This document shows, piece after piece, positions 7,352 through 15,033 of a stretch of 44,753 nucleotides of DNA (positions are counted from its first letter, which is position 1; each line of letters starts with the position of its first letter). Origin of the DNA: Clostridia bacterium (lineage in GTDB: Bacteria > Bacillota > Clostridia > Christensenellales > DUVY01); assembly GCA_026001225.1 (NCBI GenBank), contig BNZQ01000013.1:1-44753 (forward strand). The letters run 5' to 3'. A program made the position numbers and the translations under genes. The notes beneath the pieces are model-generated. The model made no database searches. It was not told where the DNA came from and worked only from the letters and a program-made list of their open reading frames with translations.

Positions 7352-7379
7352 TTGACAAATCCTCCATATATGATATAAT
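7352..7379 (+). promoter_or_regulatory. Promoter of the FAD oxidoreductase operon
   Basis: TTGACA (7352-7357), 16-base spacer, TATAAT (7374-7379). TTGACAAATC also occurs 12 bases upstream (about 7340). The segment TTGACAAATCCT recurs in the 12439 promoter, so the two promoters are related. Confidence 0.8.
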
Positions 7380-7392
7380 GACGGTATATTTA

Positions 7393-7408
7393 ATGTAATC
7401 GATTACAT
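7393..7408. promoter_or_regulatory. LacI-family/cre-type operator, site 1
   Basis: Perfect 16-base palindrome ATGTAATCGATTACAT centred about 20 bases downstream of the -10, a roadblock position. An identical copy is at 12481-12496. The sequence fits LacI-family half-sites with a central CG and also a relaxed CcpA cre consensus. Confidence 0.85.
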
Positions 7409-7431
7409 AAAATGTTGCGGAGGGAAAGGTA

Positions 7432-9135
7432 ATGGAGCAAAAAAGAAAGCGGAGGATGGCCGCGGACGTATGCGTGATCGGCGGCGGAATGGCGGGCATA
7501 GCGGCGGCGGTCGCAGCGGCGCGGCACGGCGCGCGGGTCGCGCTGATTCACGACCGGCCCGTTTTGGGCGGCAACGCGTCCTCCGAAATCCGCATGTGGA
7601 TTCGCGGCGCGAGCGTCAATTTTCCCGAATACCGCGAGGGCGGCATCATCGAGGAAATCGCCAACCGCAACCGGTTTTACAATCCGCGCCTGACGTACCC
7701 GCTTTGGGACGCCGTGTTGTACGGCATCGTCAAAGAGGAAAAGAACATCGCGCTGTTTTTGAATTGCGCCTGCATCGGCGCGAAGGAACGGGAAGGGCAG
7801 GTTACCGAAGTCCGTTGCAGGGGCCTTACGAATTATACGGATTATACGATCGGCGCGAAATTCTTTATCGACTGTTCGGGCGACTGCGTTTTGGCGGACT
7901 ATACCGCCGCCGAAACGATGCGCGGGCGGGAAGCGCGGGACGAGTACGGGGAATCGCTCGCGCCCGCGGTGCGCGACGATAAAACGATGGGCAACTCTTG
8001 TCTGTTTCAGGCGCGGGAAACGCCGTTCGAGATCGGCTATACGCCGCCGCCTTTTGCGAAGAAATTTACGGACGGGGAATTTATTCACCGCATGAATATC
8101 GGAAACGCGCATTCATGGAAGGGCGATAATTTTTGGTGGTTGGAGATCGGCGGGACGCGGGATACGATCTCCGACGCGGAAGATATCAAAGACAGCCTCC
8201 TTGCCGCCGCCTACGGCGCGTGGGACTATATTAAAAACAGCGGCCGGTTCGACAGCGCGAACTGGGAATTGGACTTCGTGAGTTATATCGGCGCGAAGCG
8301 CGAAAACCGCCGCTACAAGGGGGATTACGTCCTCACGCAAAACGATATCGACGGCGCGGTAAAATTTGAGGACGAAATCGGTTACGGCGGTTGGACGATG
8401 GACGACCACGACCCGTTGGGCATGGAAACACGCAATCCTCCCAACATACATCACCCCGTTAAGGCGCCCTACGGCATTCCGTACCGCTGCCTGTATTCGC
8501 GCAATATCGGCAATCTGTTTTTCGCAGGCCGGAATATTTCCGCGACGCATTTCGGCCTGTCCAGCACGCGCGTCATGGCGACCTGCGCCCTGATGGGCCA
8601 GGCGGCGGGCACGGCGGCGGCCCTGTGCGTAAAAAAGAAGGCGCCGCCGCGCGATTTGTGCGCGCATATTGCCGAATTACAGCAAACGCTGTTATACGAC
8701 GATTGTTTTTTACTGCACACCCGCCGCGCAAACGGCGGCTTGGAGCGAAAGATAGGCGATACGGACGAGGCGGCGGTACTCCGAATCGACGAGCCGTTTG
8801 ACCGGACGTTTCCGGCGCGTCGCGTCGATACGGTGCGGATCGTTTTCGACGACGATATAGCCTGCTCGTATGTGTCGGATTACAACGAAAGAATGTATCC
8901 GAACCGATGCAACACGGCCCTGAACGCCGCGCCCGCGGGTATGCCGCCGCCCCTTGCGAAAGCGTTCGCAGTTTACGGAAAGGAGAACGGCGTTTGGAAG
9001 GAGTTGTTTGCGGCGGAAGGCAATTATAAACGGCTGGTTCGCGTCCCTTGCGGGCGCGTCCTCGAAGGGATCCAGCTCGTTGTCCGGGAAACGTTCGGCG
9101 CGGCGCCGCGCGTGTACGCTTTCGAAGCGGTTTAA
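7432..9135 (+). CDS. FAD-dependent oxidoreductase (FAD_oxidored family)
   Basis: 567 residues; ribosome site GGAGGGAAAGGTA. Dinucleotide motif VIGGGMAG at residues 15-22, followed by PVLGGNASSEIRMWIRG, typical of the FAD_oxidored family (Pfam PF12831). KFFIDCSGDCVLADYTA is the mid-protein FAD-contact segment, and NLFFAGRNISATHFGLSSTRVMATCALMGQAAGTAA is the C-terminal FAD-closing motif. The last ~130 residues form a separate beta-rich tail. Such proteins often lie in carbohydrate-use loci of gut bacteria and are thought to oxidise sugars or related compounds; the substrate is unknown. First gene of the operator-controlled operon, 3 bases from the M14 gene. Confidence 0.88.
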   Translation: MEQKRKRRMAADVCVIGGGMAGIAAAVAAARHGARVALIHDRPVLGGNASSEIRMWIRGASVNFPEYREGGIIEEIANRNRFYNPRLTYPLWDAVLYGIVKEEKNIALFLNCACIGAKEREGQVTEVRCRGLTNYTDYTIGAKFFIDCSGDCVLADYTAAETMRGREARDEYGESLAPAVRDDKTMGNSCLFQARETPFEIGYTPPPFAKKFTDGEFIHRMNIGNAHSWKGDNFWWLEIGGTRDTISDAEDIKDSLLAAAYGAWDYIKNSGRFDSANWELDFVSYIGAKRENRRYKGDYVLTQNDIDGAVKFEDEIGYGGWTMDDHDPLGMETRNPPNIHHPVKAPYGIPYRCLYSRNIGNLFFAGRNISATHFGLSSTRVMATCALMGQAAGTAAALCVKKKAPPRDLCAHIAELQQTLLYDDCFLLHTRRANGGLERKIGDTDEAAVLRIDEPFDRTFPARRVDTVRIVFDDDIACSYVSDYNERMYPNRCNTALNAAPAGMPPPLAKAFAVYGKENGVWKELFAAEGNYKRLVRVPCGRVLEGIQLVVRETFGAAPRVYAFEAV

Positions 9136-9138
9136 AAG

Positions 9139-10296
9139 ATGATAAAGATCAGGCAGGATTTCGACGGCGGAAATATCGAGGTCGTCGAAATCGACGGCGA
9201 CCGCGTTACCCTGCGTCAGGAACTGCGCGACAATAGCTCGTGGTGGTTTTATTGGGCTTTCGCGGCGGAGGGATTGCCCAAAGAGCCCGTGACCTTTCGT
9301 TTCGATAACGGCGAAACGGTGAGCCCGTTCGGCCCTGCGGTCAGCTTGGACGGCGTGCGCTGGCGATGGCTGGGAGCGGAAAGCGCGCCGGATCGAAAAA
9401 CCTTTACATATGCCAATACGCGGGGGCACGGGCGGGTTTATTTTTCTTTCTGTCTCAATTATCGGCCCGTCAACTTCGGGTTTTTCCTGCAAAAATACGG
9501 CTTGCAAGGCTCCCTGTTCCGGCTGGCCGTTTCGGAAAAGGGCGCGGATATCCCCTTGCTCGAAATCGGCAATCCCGACGCGGAGCGGCATATCCTACTG
9601 GCCGCGCGGCACCACGCCTGCGAATCGCCGGGCAGTTCGGTTTTAGAGGGCTTTTTGGAATACGTATTGGCGGGAACCGGCGCGCTTTCACGGGGATACC
9701 GCTTCCATGCGATCCCTTTCGCGGATTACGACGGCGTAATCGCGGGCGACCAGGGGAAGTTGCGCGCGCCGCACGACCATTACTGCGATTACGGAAACGG
9801 TTCGATCTATGCGTCGGTTCGCGCGGTCAAGGCGTTGGCGGAAAAATACAAAGGCGCGATCGTCGCCGCGCTCGATTTTCACGCCCCCAACCGGTGGGGC
9901 GGGGAAAACGACGAACCGTTTTTAGTCAAGGCCGAAAACGACGCCGACGGCGCGGCCCTGTTTTCGCGAATTCTGTGCGAGGAGTGCAGCGCGGGATACG
10001 AAGTCGGCGCTATTCCGTTTTCGGGCCGCCGCGATGTAGAGTATATGACAGAATGGAACACGTGGGGCGACTCGTCGTTCAGCGGATACATGCACGAGGT
10101 CGCGGGCGCGCCGCTGTCGGTCACGTTGGAAACGCCCTATTTCGGCGCGCCGGATACCTTTACCATGACGGAGGACGGCTTGCGCGGGCTGGGCCGCCGG
10201 TGCGCAGCCGCCGTAGAGCGGTATTTAATTCAACGGGCTTTTTTCTTTGAGCAAGTCGGTCAAAGGGTGTCCATCAAAAGAAAACCGCCCGACTGA
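9139..10296 (+). CDS. M14 family zinc carboxypeptidase-like protein
   Basis: 385 residues. A beta-sandwich N-terminal part (about 1-120) like that of cytosolic carboxypeptidase-type M14 proteins precedes the catalytic region. Zinc ligands are seen as H159-A-C-E162 (ARHHACESPGSS, with the usual E-x-PGS continuation) and H248 in LDFHAPN. E331 in VTLETPYF fits the catalytic glutamate. No signal peptide, so it probably acts in the cytoplasm. It may release an amino acid or peptide from a glycoconjugate or modified peptide (inference). The final ~21 residues (RAFFFEQVGQRVSIKRKPPD) come from repeat B copy 2, so the original stop has probably been lost. Confidence 0.8.
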   Translation: MIKIRQDFDGGNIEVVEIDGDRVTLRQELRDNSSWWFYWAFAAEGLPKEPVTFRFDNGETVSPFGPAVSLDGVRWRWLGAESAPDRKTFTYANTRGHGRVYFSFCLNYRPVNFGFFLQKYGLQGSLFRLAVSEKGADIPLLEIGNPDAERHILLAARHHACESPGSSVLEGFLEYVLAGTGALSRGYRFHAIPFADYDGVIAGDQGKLRAPHDHYCDYGNGSIYASVRAVKALAEKYKGAIVAALDFHAPNRWGGENDEPFLVKAENDADGAALFSRILCEECSAGYEVGAIPFSGRRDVEYMTEWNTWGDSSFSGYMHEVAGAPLSVTLETPYFGAPDTFTMTEDGLRGLGRRCAAAVERYLIQRAFFFEQVGQRVSIKRKPPD

Positions 10297-10336
10297 AAAA
10301 GAAAGAAACGGATAGAGACATGAGGAAAAAGCCTGT
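10233..10336. repeat. Repeat B, copy 2, overlapping the end of the M14 gene
   Basis: Aligns to 2997-3099: ACGGGCTTTTTTCTTTGAGC at the left, then GAAAACCGCCCG-CTGAAAAAGAAA, then CGGATAGA, ending AAAAGCCTGT (one mismatch to a perfect 10-base terminal inverted repeat). The inner stem GGGC-TT-TTTTCTTT with AAAGAAAA-CC-GCCC is kept while the loop differs from copy 1. Bases up to 10296 are read as coding. Confidence 0.8.
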
Positions 10337-10345
10337 CATGGGTTT

Positions 10346-10421
10346 AATTCCCCGCGGCTTGCCGCGTACATTTATGTAAATTATCCGCCGCGATACCCCA
10401 CCGTTCTCGGCGGGGAGAATT
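10346..10421. other. Structured intergenic stretch before the LacI gene
   Basis: CGCGGC-TT-GCCGCG (10353-10366) and CCCC-A-CCG-TTCT-CGG-C-GGGG (10396-10415) form two hairpins. An outer pair AATTCCCCGC (10346-10355) and GCGGGGAGAATT (10410-10421) could enclose both. It may be a terminator/attenuator between the M14 and LacI genes or a leader structure. No T run is present. Confidence 0.4.
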
Positions 10422-10465
10422 CATTGTAAAAGAAAGAAACTGACAGCGTAGAGGAGTCAACGGAA

Positions 10466-11449
10466 ATGACGATTAAGACCGTGGCGGAATATACGAAGCT
10501 TTCGGTGGCGACCGTGTCGCGCGTGCTGAACGACGACGGGTGCGTGGACGAAAGGACGCGCGAAAAGGTGAAAAATGCGATCAAGGAATTGGGGTATGTG
10601 CCCAACCTGCTGGGGCGGAACCTGCGCCGCGGCAATACGAAGCTGGTTTACGTCCTACTGTCCAGCGTGGTCAATCCGTTTTTTGCCGAGATTGTGCAGG
10701 GTATCGAGGATGCGGCGGGGGAAACGGGCTACCGTATCATGCTCGGAGAGACCTATGACAACCCCGCCCGCTATGTGATGCTGTCCGACGCGGTGCGCAA
10801 CAATTTGGCCGACGGCATTATTCTGCTTTCGCCGGCGCGCGGCGCGATAGAGTACTTTTCCGACCTGCCCGTCGCGGTCTGTTGCGAGAGCCACCCGTCC
10901 TATACCTGTATGCAGTCCGATATTGACAACGAGAAGGCGGCGGCCGACGCCGTGAAATATTTGATCGGCTTGGGGAGAAAAACCGTCGCTTTTTTGGGCG
11001 CGAACCACGTTTCGGGCTTCGAACGCGAGCGCGGCTACCGGCGGGCCCTTTTAGAGGCGGGCTTGGACGTGAACGAGCGCGCCATGATGCCGGATTGCGT
11101 TTCCTATGAAAACGGCCGCGCGGCGACGCTCGAATTGATGGAGCGCGGCATCCGGCCCGACGCTCTGTTCACCTGTTCGGATATCATTGCGATGGGCGCG
11201 TTGCGAGCGTTTGAGGAGTCGGGGGTTCGAGTGCCGGAGGATGTCGCGGTGATGGGCTTTGACGATCTGATCTATTCCAAAATGCATTCGCCCGCGCTGT
11301 CCACGGTGCGCCAGCCCTGCCGCGAAATGGGCAGAACCGCGTTCGGCCTGTTGGACGGCGTGCTCAACGGCGGCGCGACGCCTAAACGGACCGTTTTGCG
11401 GCACGAGCTGATTATTCGGGAATCCACCGAATCCGGAGCGGGCAAATAG
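10466..11449 (+). CDS. LacI family transcriptional regulator
   Basis: 327 residues; ribosome site GAGGAG. Residues 1-50 carry the LacI helix-turn-helix (TIKTVAEYTKLSVATVSRVLN) with hinge YVPNLLGRNLRRG. The rest is the periplasmic-binding-like sensor: LVYVLLSSVVNPFFAEIVQGIED, then DALFTCSDIIAMGALRAFEESGVRVPEDVAVMGFDD and ALSTVRQPCREMGRTAFGLL. Probably a repressor released by a sugar. Being inside the first operon, it is the natural candidate to bind the palindromes at 7393 and 12481, giving autoregulation plus control of the transporter/glycosidase operon. This is inferred from position; a CcpA-type protein elsewhere could also read the sites. Confidence 0.95.
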   Translation: MTIKTVAEYTKLSVATVSRVLNDDGCVDERTREKVKNAIKELGYVPNLLGRNLRRGNTKLVYVLLSSVVNPFFAEIVQGIEDAAGETGYRIMLGETYDNPARYVMLSDAVRNNLADGIILLSPARGAIEYFSDLPVAVCCESHPSYTCMQSDIDNEKAAADAVKYLIGLGRKTVAFLGANHVSGFERERGYRRALLEAGLDVNERAMMPDCVSYENGRAATLELMERGIRPDALFTCSDIIAMGALRAFEESGVRVPEDVAVMGFDDLIYSKMHSPALSTVRQPCREMGRTAFGLLDGVLNGGATPKRTVLRHELIIRESTESGAGK

Positions 11450-11504
11450 TGGCCCGAAAAGTGAATGTCAACCGAGGAATAAAAAGTTTAGGAGGCGGGA
11501 ATTT

Positions 11505-12380
11505 ATGTTAAAGAAGCGCAAGCTTGTCGTCGATACCGATTTGGGCGACGATATAGACGATATTTTTGCCCTGTCGCTCGCGCTCGCGTCGGGCGCGTTC
11601 GATATCCGGCTGATTTCGGTCGCGTGGGGCGATATTGATTATAAATTGAAAACGGCGGCGCGGTTGCTGGCCGAAACGGGCGCGGCGGTTCCTTTGGCGC
11701 GCGGGCGGCAGGTCGGGACAAGCAACATGCCGCACGACGTGTCGGCTTACGCCGTTCCGGTCTGCGGAGACGCCGCCGCGGAAATCGCGCGCGCGGTGCG
11801 GGAGGGCGCAGATACGGTCGTCGCTATCGGCCCGCTGACCAATATCCGGGATTTTGCACAACGATACCCCGAACTGAAAAGCGCGTGCCGGATCGTGTGG
11901 ATGGGCGGCAGTCTCCGGCGGGGATATATCAATCAAACCGCCCCGACCGACGAGTTCAACGCCGCCGTCGATCCGACGTCCGCGGCGGCTGTGATCGGTT
12001 CGGGCTTCGATCTCACGCTGGTTCCGCTGGACGTATGCCGCGATTTTATCGTGGACGGCGCGCGCTTTGCCGGTATCCGAAGCGGGGGCAACGTTTACGC
12101 GCGGGTCGCGCTCCGGTTTTACGCTGAATGGCACCGCAACTATCACGGCGGCGCGATCAAACATCCCGAACAAACGTCCGGCGGCATTCTGTACGACGCC
12201 GTGCCCTTTCTCTATCTGCTACACGGGGAGTGGTTTCGGGAGGAAGCCGTCCGGATTGTGTGCGACGGGCGGGGGTTTACGCGTGAAGCGCCCGGCGGCA
12301 GTCCGGTTCGCGCCCTGACCGAATTCCCCGGCAAGGAAAGCGCGTTGGATTTAACGCTGAAAATATTCACCGGCCCTTAA
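11505..12380 (+). CDS. Inosine-uridine nucleoside hydrolase family protein
   Basis: 291 residues; strong ribosome site TAGGAGGCGGGAATTT. The N-terminal calcium-site motif is VVDTDLGDDIDDIFAL (usual form DTDPGxDDAxA), followed by TVVAIGPLTNIRDFAQRYPE, IVWMGGSLRRG and DEFNAAVDPTSAAAVIGSG, all family blocks. These enzymes cleave N-glycosidic bonds of nucleosides to ribose plus base. In a glycan locus it may act on another N-linked sugar or supply pentose; the altered motif leaves specificity open. Last gene of the first operator-controlled operon, 55 bases after lacI. Confidence 0.88.
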   Translation: MLKKRKLVVDTDLGDDIDDIFALSLALASGAFDIRLISVAWGDIDYKLKTAARLLAETGAAVPLARGRQVGTSNMPHDVSAYAVPVCGDAAAEIARAVREGADTVVAIGPLTNIRDFAQRYPELKSACRIVWMGGSLRRGYINQTAPTDEFNAAVDPTSAAAVIGSGFDLTLVPLDVCRDFIVDGARFAGIRSGGNVYARVALRFYAEWHRNYHGGAIKHPEQTSGGILYDAVPFLYLLHGEWFREEAVRIVCDGRGFTREAPGGSPVRALTEFPGKESALDLTLKIFTGP

Positions 12381-12438
12381 ATAAGGATTCCTAAAAAAGC
12401 TCTCAAAAAATTCCTACAAAAATTTTTTAAAAAAGGTA

Positions 12439-12466
12439 TTGACAAATCCTAAATATGTGGTATAAT
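12439..12466 (+). promoter_or_regulatory. Promoter of the transporter/glycosidase operon
   Basis: TTGACA (12439-12444), 16-base spacer, TATAAT (12461-12466). Matches the 7352 promoter in spacing and in TTGACAAATCCT. The gap before it (12381-12438) is A/T-rich with an AAAAAATT...AATTTTTT pair that could end the preceding transcript. Confidence 0.8.
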
Positions 12467-12480
12467 AATAATATGCTCTA

Positions 12481-12496
12481 ATGTAATCGATTACAT
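12481..12496. promoter_or_regulatory. LacI-family/cre-type operator, site 2
   Basis: ATGTAATCGATTACAT, identical to 7393-7408, starting 14 bases after the -10 (13 in the other promoter). Confidence 0.87.
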
Positions 12497-12544
12497 TGAG
12501 GCGATGAAAGCATCGAAAAGAAAAGGAACGGTTGAAAAGGGAAG

Positions 12545-13432
12545 ATGAACGAGTCCCCGCGCCCGTCTAAAAAACGGATCAACAATAAGGTGAAAAAAAA
12601 CGGCAGGATCGTCCTGTGGGTTTTTTTTGTTTTATTCCTCCTGTATTCGCTGACCTTGCTGTTTCCGTTCCTTTGGCTCTTTTATAATTCCCTCAAAAGC
12701 AAACAGGAATTTCTCATGTCGGGCAGCCCGATGGCGTTGCCGAGACAGTGGCTGTTTTCCAATTATATCGATATCTTTAAGATGAAGGATTTCAACCTGC
12801 TCGACATGTTCTTCAACAGTATAACGCTGGCCGTCGGACAGGTTGTGATCGGATTGTTCGTGTGCGCGTGCACGGCGTACGTGGTGTCCAAGTATCAGTT
12901 CAAGGGGCGCAACGTTGTTTATTTCGTCGCGATCATTATCATGTTCATTCCGACGACCGGCAGTTTGGCGGTGTTCTATAAATTCATGTTCGACACGGGA
13001 ATGCAGGACACCTATTGGGGTATGCTGATAACCGCGGCCGGGGGCTTCGGTTTTAACTTCCTCTTGCTGTACGGCTTTTTCAAGAATATATCGTGGAATT
13101 ACGCGGAGGCGGCTTTCATCGACGGAGCGGGCAATTTCCGCGTGTTCTTTACGATCATGTTGCCGCAGGCGAGGGCGGCGTTGCTCGCCCTCGGCGTTTT
13201 GGGCGTGATCGGCGTTTGGAACGATTATATGAGCCAATACCTGTTCTATCCGTCGCACCCCACGGTTGCTGTCGGAATCAAAACCCTTTCGGATAACATC
13301 GTAAACTACGGGGCGGATTATCCGCGCTTTTTCGCCGCTACGATTATCACGACCCTGCCGGTCGTTATCGTGTACGCTGCGTTTCAAAAGACCATTATCA
13401 CCAACACAATGGCGGGCGGTTTGAAGGGATAG
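12545..13432 (+). CDS. Carbohydrate ABC transporter permease (MalG type, CUT1)
   Basis: 295 residues with six predicted membrane helices. The first (residues about 18-42, IVLWVFFVLFLLYSLTLLFPF) follows a basic N-terminus. The EAA loop that contacts the ATPase reads EAAFIDGAGNFRVFFTIMLPQ, the standard binding-protein-dependent permease motif. Inner-membrane half-channel for oligosaccharide import. First gene of a long operon; it is unusual that it precedes the binding protein. No ATPase gene occurs in the window, so a shared MsmX-type ATPase encoded elsewhere is expected. Confidence 0.93.
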   Translation: MNESPRPSKKRINNKVKKNGRIVLWVFFVLFLLYSLTLLFPFLWLFYNSLKSKQEFLMSGSPMALPRQWLFSNYIDIFKMKDFNLLDMFFNSITLAVGQVVIGLFVCACTAYVVSKYQFKGRNVVYFVAIIIMFIPTTGSLAVFYKFMFDTGMQDTYWGMLITAAGGFGFNFLLLYGFFKNISWNYAEAAFIDGAGNFRVFFTIMLPQARAALLALGVLGVIGVWNDYMSQYLFYPSHPTVAVGIKTLSDNIVNYGADYPRFFAATIITTLPVVIVYAAFQKTIITNTMAGGLKG

Positions 13433-13453
13433 AACACAAACGGGAAAGCACTG

Positions 13454-13498
13454 CAAACGGGGTACCCCGTTTGATTTTTCAAGCAAAAGCTTGAAAAA
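13454..13498 (+). other. Two adjacent perfect hairpins between permease and binding-protein genes
   Basis: CAAACGGGGTACCCCGTTTG (13454-13473) is a perfect 20-base palindrome. TTTTTCAAGC-AAAA-GCTTGAAAAA (13475-13498) is a perfect 10-bp stem with a 4-base loop. The second ends 25 bases before the binding-protein ATG. Such structures commonly protect or separate mRNA segments, here likely raising binding-protein yield. Confidence 0.7.
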
Positions 13499-13523
13499 AA
13501 AGATATTGAAGGAGGACATGACA

Positions 13524-15032
13524 ATGAAGGTATGGAAAAGACTCATGCTTGCGGTTGCGCTGCTTGCGCTCGCCGTTCCCGCGCTGACGGCTTGCGGGAA
13601 CACCGAAAAGAACACCGGCAAGCCCGGCGAGATCAGTATCCTGTACTTTAAGGGCGGCTTCGGGGACAAATGGTTGAACGACGCTGCGGCGAAGTACCGT
13701 GAGGAGCACCCCGAAGTCACTTTTAAGCTGACCGAGGATCCTTCCCTGCGCGAAAATGCATCGCTACTTTTGGAATCGGGCAAAAACCTGCCCGATATCA
13801 TGATGAGCCAAAACTTCAACTGGCAGGACAACGTGCAGTTCGGTCAACTGGCGTATTTGGACGATATTTACGATAAGGATATCAAAAAGCTGGACGGGTC
13901 GACCGTCAAGTTAAAGGACTATATTATCGGAGATTATAAGGCGTACCCGTGGACGCAGGCGATTCCCGGCGTCGGTGAAAAGTCGGCGTGGATCGTTCCG
14001 TGGTCGGCAAACACGACCTCGTTCGTCTACAACGACGATTATCTGAAACTGACGCAAAAGAGCGGCGGCGGGTATTGGACCGCGCCGCCCGTGAACGAAA
14101 CCGAGCTGAAAGCGTTCGTGGCCGATATCAAGACGACCGCCGCGGCGGGCGGATATACGAGAGGCGCTTACGGACAAAAGGTTCAGCCTTTCGTTTGGCC
14201 CGGCACGGCCTTGAACTGGCTGACGTTTGTGCAGACCACGTGGTGGGCGCAGTACCAGGGCGTGGGAAGCGACCACCCGGCGAACGAGGGGAACTGGTAT
14301 GATTTTTGGAATTTTGAAAGCTCGAACGTCTATAAGCAAAGCGGCCTTCGGGAATCCTACCGCTTGTTGCAGGATTTGTTTGTGGACAAGACGGGTACGA
14401 CGCCGGTTTGGAAGGACGTTCCCACCGGCGCGGCGGCGATGAGCTCGTTGGACGCGGAGATCGCGTTCATCAAGGGCGCGGCGGTGATGATGCCCGTCGG
14501 CTCGTGGCTGGAACGCGAGATGGAGGATTATTTGGACGCGGCGGACGCCTATCCCGACATGCGCGCCAATTTAAAGATGATGGTGACGCCCTCGATCAAC
14601 GGCGCGAAATCGACGGGTCTGAACAATGCACAACTCGGCGATTTCATGTGCATTCCCGAAAAGGCGGTCAATAAGGATTTGGCGAAGGACTTTCTCTTGT
14701 TTTTATGTCAGGAACGGCAGCTGTTGGACTTCACGCAAACGACCGGCATGATGCGCCCGTTTGAATACGATCCGATCAAGCTCGCGCCCTCTCACGCATG
14801 GTCGACGTTTCAGCGCAGTACGATCGGCCTGTATACCGAGCATACCAATTTTTACGAGTTTTCCAAGGCCGAAAATCCGATGTACGTGTTTAAGAAGCTG
14901 AATCCGTATATGCCGACCATTTCCACGGTCGTCGGAGACAACCTGACAAATGATCCGCAGGGCGTCGTGGACGCGGCGCACAAATACGTCGACGATAACT
15001 GGGCGCAGTGGTTGCGGGATTTAGGATTATAA
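13524..15032 (+). CDS. ABC transporter extracellular solute-binding lipoprotein (sugar)
   Basis: 502 residues. The ATG at 13524 lies 8 bases after GGAGG; an in-frame ATG 6 bases earlier is too close to it. Signal peptide with lipobox LTAC, lipidated Cys at 24, then a low-complexity linker (GNTEKNTGKPGE) and an extracellular solute-binding family fold starting ISILYFKGGFGDKWLNDAAAKYREEHPEV. FIKGAAVMMPVGSWLEREM is a typical mid-protein block. Anchored to the outer face of the membrane, it delivers oligosaccharide to the two permeases flanking it. The ligand is not evident; abundant W/Y residues fit sugar stacking. Confidence 0.93.
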   Translation: MKVWKRLMLAVALLALAVPALTACGNTEKNTGKPGEISILYFKGGFGDKWLNDAAAKYREEHPEVTFKLTEDPSLRENASLLLESGKNLPDIMMSQNFNWQDNVQFGQLAYLDDIYDKDIKKLDGSTVKLKDYIIGDYKAYPWTQAIPGVGEKSAWIVPWSANTTSFVYNDDYLKLTQKSGGGYWTAPPVNETELKAFVADIKTTAAAGGYTRGAYGQKVQPFVWPGTALNWLTFVQTTWWAQYQGVGSDHPANEGNWYDFWNFESSNVYKQSGLRESYRLLQDLFVDKTGTTPVWKDVPTGAAAMSSLDAEIAFIKGAAVMMPVGSWLEREMEDYLDAADAYPDMRANLKMMVTPSINGAKSTGLNNAQLGDFMCIPEKAVNKDLAKDFLLFLCQERQLLDFTQTTGMMRPFEYDPIKLAPSHAWSTFQRSTIGLYTEHTNFYEFSKAENPMYVFKKLNPYMPTISTVVGDNLTNDPQGVVDAAHKYVDDNWAQWLRDLGL

Positions 15033-15033
15033 A

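Noticed and set aside
9139..10296. Frameshift or truncation in the M14 gene
   Set aside because: All expected catalytic residues are in one frame; only the extreme C-terminal tail is replaced by repeat sequence.
12632..13831. 399-codon minus-strand frame across the permease and binding-protein genes
   Set aside because: Spans two well-supported genes and their regulatory hairpins; no recognisable domain.
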